Source of the DNA: Desulfotomaculum sp.
GTDB taxonomy: Bacteria; Bacillota; Desulfotomaculia; Desulfotomaculales; Desulfohalotomaculaceae
Assembly: GCA_021129815.1 (NCBI GenBank)
Contig: JAJOKN010000014.1
Location: 8,188-16,432 of the forward strand
Direction of reading: 5' to 3'
DNA length: 8,245 bases
The notes beneath the pieces are model-generated. The model was given only the letters and a program-made list of their open reading frames with translations. It was not told where the DNA came from and searched no databases. Shown here one piece after another: positions 5,303 to 8,245 of this stretch; position 1 is the first letter of the stretch, and each line of letters starts with the position of its first letter. The position numbers were made by a program, and so were the translations under genes.

Positions 5303-6433
5303 CTACTCCAAATAATCCTTTAACTTCTTGCTTCGGCTAGGGTGTCTTAATTTCCTTAAAGTCTTAGCCTCTATCTGTCTTATGCGCTCTCTGGTAACCC
5401 CAAAAGTGCACCCTACTTCCTCTAAAGTCCGCGCGCGTCCATCATCTAAGCCAAACCTCAGCCTGAGCACCTTCTGCTCGCGGTCGGTAAGCGTGCTGAG
5501 CACTTCATCTAGCTGTTCTCTTAAGAGAGTATGAGACGCTTCCTCTGCTGGTGCTTTTGCATCTTGATCTTCTATAAAGTCGCCTAAGTGAGAGTCTTCT
5601 TCCTCTCCAATCGGAGTTTCCAAAGAAACAGGCTCTTGCGCGATTTTAATTATCTCCCGCACTTTTTCTGGTGAAATACCCATTTCCTTAGCTATTTCTT
5701 CAGGAGTAGGCTCACGCCCTAATTCCTGAACCAACTGCCGCGAAACTCTTATAAGCTTATTTATGGTTTCTACCATGTGCACTGGAATTCTGATAGTGCG
5801 TGCCTGATCAGCTATAGCACGCGTAATCGCCTGACGAATCCACCAAGTTGCATATGTGCTGAATTTATATCCTTTTCTGTAATCGAACTTCTCAACAGCT
5901 TTTATAAGCCCTAAATTTCCTTCTTGAATTAAATCTAAAAACAGCATGCCTCTGCCTACATATCTCTTTGCAATGCTCACCACCAAGCGCAAGTTCGCTT
6001 CTGCCAATCTTCTCTTTGCTTCTTCATCGCCTTTCTCCATCCTCTTAGCAAGCTCTATTTCCTCTTCAGGAGTCAAAAGCGGTATTCTTCCTATTTCTTT
6101 CAAATACATACGCACCGGGTCATCTATACCCACTCCTTCTGGAATATCAAGATTCAATTCCTCTATTTCTCGATCCTTCATATATGAACCTTCACCTGCG
6201 ATAGATCTGCCTTCATTACCCAATATGTTGCCTTGATCAACATTTGTATATATATCGCTGTCAGGAACTACCTCTATCCCATTTCGCGCTAAACTTTCAT
6301 AAATATCATCTATTTGTTCAGGAGTAAGATCTACCCCTTCATACGCATCCATTACTTCCTTATATGTAAGAACACCATTTTTTTTGCCTTTTTCTACTAA
6401 ATCCTTTAAACTGCTATTTTTCTGCTCTTCCAT
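5303..6433 (-). CDS. rpoD: Primary RNA polymerase sigma factor RpoD (SigA)
   Basis: This is the housekeeping sigma-70 factor of RNA polymerase, which recognises TTGACA/TATAAT promoters. The 376-residue protein, of usual length for Firmicute SigA, shows a region 1.1-like N-terminus and region 1.2 (DDPVRMYLKEIGRIPLL, from about 104). Region 2 (about 145-207) includes LIQEGNLGLIKAVEKFDY and the -10 recognition/melting part YKFSTYATWWIRQAITRA. Region 3 starts near 213 (TIRIPVHMVETINKL). Region 4 (312-370) has the helix-turn-helix GVTRERIRQIEAKTLRKLRH for -35 binding. The ATG at 6433 is chosen because AAGGGGGG lies 10 nt upstream and MEEQKN fits the family start; the frame is open 16 codons further. 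The gene overlaps the end of dnaG by 20 nt. An A8 run lies in codons 18-20. Confidence 0.96.
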   Translation of the reverse strand: MEEQKNSSLKDLVEKGKKNGVLTYKEVMDAYEGVDLTPEQIDDIYESLARNGIEVVPDSDIYTNVDQGNILGNEGRSIAGEGSYMKDREIEELNLDIPEGVGIDDPVRMYLKEIGRIPLLTPEEEIELAKRMEKGDEEAKRRLAEANLRLVVSIAKRYVGRGMLFLDLIQEGNLGLIKAVEKFDYRKGYKFSTYATWWIRQAITRAIADQARTIRIPVHMVETINKLIRVSRQLVQELGREPTPEEIAKEMGISPEKVREIIKIAQEPVSLETPIGEEEDSHLGDFIEDQDAKAPAEEASHTLLREQLDEVLSTLTDREQKVLRLRFGLDDGRARTLEEVGCTFGVTRERIRQIEAKTLRKLRHPSRSKKLKDYLE

Positions 6434-8219
6434 AAAACAACTTCCCCCCTTTTTCAGAACTAAAAAGCTGCTGCAATTCATACAACAAATTATTTACACG
6501 TTTGTAATCTTTTTCTTCTTCAGCTTCTTTTAGCTTATTTACCAGTTCCTGATGTTTTCTTTTTTTATGAGACTCATAAATGATACTTATACAGTCTTTG
6601 AGCATATTCATTTTTTCCTCTAACGATCTCTCATGATGCTGTTGTTCGCTCAACAAATATGTAAGCAACTTCTGTTCTTTTTCATTTAAATGACACATCT
6701 CTTTAGCAGGCTTTAACTTCAACTTATATTCTGTCTCTATTAAAAGCTTAAATATATTGCCATATCCTTCATTATCAAAAATTTCAGGTGTAATTTCTTT
6801 TTTTGCCAATAAATATAGATCATAATCTGATAACACAAGAGACAACAACAAATGCTCAGCACTGTTAGGGTTGATTTTAACTTTTTTACTTTCTAGCTTT
6901 GGCTTAATTTTGTCCTTTGTTTTAACTTCTTTTTTATAAGTACTCAACTCTCCTTTTACAGAATCCACACTTACATTGAGCGCAGATGCGACTTTTTTTA
7001 TGCTCTCTTCAAGCTCTACTAAATTTTTAATGGCACTTAAATTAGGCACAATATTCTTCAATACAAACACTTTTTCCTCAACCGATACAGAAGTATTATC
7101 TGTAAGCTTTTCCAATTTAAACTCAATTAAATCTTTAGCTGTTTTTAAAAGCTCTTGCCAACCTTCTCTACCATAACGCCTTATATGTTCATCAGGATCC
7201 ATCTTATCTGGTATAGATAAGATCTTTACTCGACAACCCAGCTGCTGTATTAAATCCAGCCCTCTCATGGCTGCCTTAATTCCTGCATCATCAGCATCAT
7301 ATGCTATAACAATTTCGTCAGTATATCGCATTAGCAATTTAACTTGCTCTAAAGTCAACGCTGTGCCAAGCGAAGCCACTACATTCTTTATGCCAAATTG
7401 ATAGCATGCTATCACATCCATATACCCTTCCACTACAAATACAAAGCCCTCTTCTCTAATATGCGGCTTAGCTAGGTTAAGGCCATATAGCAAGTGCCTT
7501 TTGTTAAAATATTTCGTCTCCGGCGTGTTTAAATATTTGGGAAGACTATCTCCCAATGCTCTGCCACCAAATCCCACTACTCTGTCCAAAACATCGAATA
7601 TGGGCATTATAATTCTATTCCGAAACCTGTCATAATATTTAGCTTTACTTTTAACAACAAGCCCAACATCGTAAATTTCATCAACACCTATACCATATAA
7701 TTTTGTCAAGTATTTTATTAGTTTGTCCCAGTTATCAGGTGCATAACCAATTTTAAATAATTTAATTGCTTGCTCGTTAACTCCTCTTTTTTTTAAATAA
7801 TCACGTGCTTCTTTGCCGCAATCAGCTTCCAAACATTTACGAAAAAAATCCGCTGCTTTTTCCAAAACATAATAAGCGCGCTGTTTTTTTTGATAATCCC
7901 TTGACAACGCACTGTTAAACTGTTTCTCTGGAATGTGAACCCCACATCTCCTAGCAGCCAAGTGCACTGCTTCTACAAAGCTAACACCTTCTTTCAACAT
8001 CAAAAACTTAAATACATTTCCACCTACATGGCATCCAAAGCAGTAAAATATCTGCTTATCCGGTGTAACAGAAAACGAAGGAGTGCTTTCTTGATGAAAC
8101 GGGCAAATTCCAAAGTAATACCTGCCTCTTTTTTTTAAACTTACGTATTCAGAAATAACGCTTACAATATCTGTCTTTTGCAGCACTTCATCTATTATTT
8201 CCTCTGGAATATAGCCCAT
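6414..8219 (-). CDS. dnaG: DNA primase DnaG
   Basis: This enzyme synthesises the RNA primers for DNA replication and works with the replicative helicase DnaB/DnaC at the fork. The 601 residues show the CHC2 zinc-binding domain at the N-terminus (Cys39, His42, Cys60, Cys63) and the RNA polymerase core. The core has the NRIIMPIFD and GFGGRAL motifs (202-222) and the TOPRIM domain with VEGYMDV (Glu264) and the acidic AYDADDAG (Asp308, Asp310) followed by DPDEHIRRYG (341-350). A Lys-rich linker (about 427-450) leads to the C-terminal helicase-interaction domain (about 454-580). The length fits the family. The ATG at 8219 has GGAG 10 nt upstream. The gene overlaps rpoD, the classic dnaG-rpoD arrangement of macromolecular synthesis operons. 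The upstream neighbour is outside the window. Confidence 0.97.
   Translation of the reverse strand: MGYIPEEIIDEVLQKTDIVSVISEYVSLKKRGRYYFGICPFHQESTPSFSVTPDKQIFYCFGCHVGGNVFKFLMLKEGVSFVEAVHLAARRCGVHIPEKQFNSALSRDYQKKQRAYYVLEKAADFFRKCLEADCGKEARDYLKKRGVNEQAIKLFKIGYAPDNWDKLIKYLTKLYGIGVDEIYDVGLVVKSKAKYYDRFRNRIIMPIFDVLDRVVGFGGRALGDSLPKYLNTPETKYFNKRHLLYGLNLAKPHIREEGFVFVVEGYMDVIACYQFGIKNVVASLGTALTLEQVKLLMRYTDEIVIAYDADDAGIKAAMRGLDLIQQLGCRVKILSIPDKMDPDEHIRRYGREGWQELLKTAKDLIEFKLEKLTDNTSVSVEEKVFVLKNIVPNLSAIKNLVELEESIKKVASALNVSVDSVKGELSTYKKEVKTKDKIKPKLESKKVKINPNSAEHLLLSLVLSDYDLYLLAKKEITPEIFDNEGYGNIFKLLIETEYKLKLKPAKEMCHLNEKEQKLLTYLLSEQQHHERSLEEKMNMLKDCISIIYESHKKRKHQELVNKLKEAEEEKDYKRVNNLLYELQQLFSSEKGGKLFYGRAEK
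6444..6451 (-). promoter_or_regulatory. Ribosome binding site of rpoD inside dnaG
   Basis: AAGGGGGG on the minus strand lies 10 nt before the ATG at 6433 and inside the last codons of dnaG. It decides the rpoD start and implies that ribosomes finishing dnaG pass over the rpoD start region. Confidence 0.75.
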
Positions 8220-8245
8220 AAACAGCTCACTCCACTTTTACTCAT

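Noticed and set aside
6434..6481. 16-residue N-terminal extension of RpoD
   Set aside because: The ribosome binding site AAGGGGGG lies between the two candidate starts and serves the ATG at 6433; the extension is encoded in dnaG sequence.
8220..8245. Start of another gene at the ATG at 8243-8245
   Set aside because: The frame (minus strand) ends after 16 codons inside dnaG and has no visible ribosome binding site; it is more likely the end region of an upstream gene or dnaG leader.

Overview
The window looks like the chromosome of a low-GC, strictly anaerobic and probably thermophilic Clostridia-type Firmicute. I base this on the A/T-rich third positions, the strong AGGAGG-type ribosome binding sites, the dnaG-rpoD pair, and the nifH-nifI1-nifI2-nifD-nifK gene order, which is typical of Clostridia and methanogens. 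A Thermoanaerobacterales or Caldicellulosiruptor-like host is an inference, not a demonstration. All real genes lie on the minus strand and read from high to low coordinates.

Region 1 (8245 to 4906) is the housekeeping part. It holds dnaG (DNA primase), then rpoD/sigA (primary sigma factor) overlapping the dnaG end by 20 nt, then a small TM1367-like cyclophilin-fold protein (Cyclophil_like/DUF369) 25 nt later. These look like one transcription unit.

Region 2 (4905 to 4565) has no coding sequence but is the most interesting part. It carries a sigma-A-type promoter (TTGACA, 17 nt, TAGACT) and then a leader of about 250 nt containing two consecutive intrinsic terminators that point toward nifH. 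Each terminator is preceded by a pair of small hexaloop hairpins. The second hairpin of each pair uses the first bases of the terminator stem, so the two folds exclude each other. Both of these second hairpins have A at loop position 1 and G at position 4, as in RNA targets of ANTAR-domain antiterminators. The arrangement reads as a tandem, two-checkpoint antitermination switch for nitrogen fixation.

Region 3 (4564 to 52) is the nitrogenase operon: nifH (Fe protein), nifI1 and nifI2 (PII-like switch-off proteins), nifD and nifK (catalytic component). Gaps of 13 to 31 nt and good Shine-Dalgarno sequences indicate one mRNA. NifD and NifK keep all P-cluster and cofactor ligands. However, NifD has a cofactor pocket of mixed character: its WHW loop and shortened His loop resemble VnfD/AnfD, yet there is no G-subunit gene between nifD and nifK. 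The operon probably continues past position 1 with cofactor-assembly genes (nifE, nifB), which cannot be seen here.

Together the genes suggest two layers of nitrogen control: transcription antitermination in the leader, and post-translational inhibition of NifDK by NifI1-NifI2.
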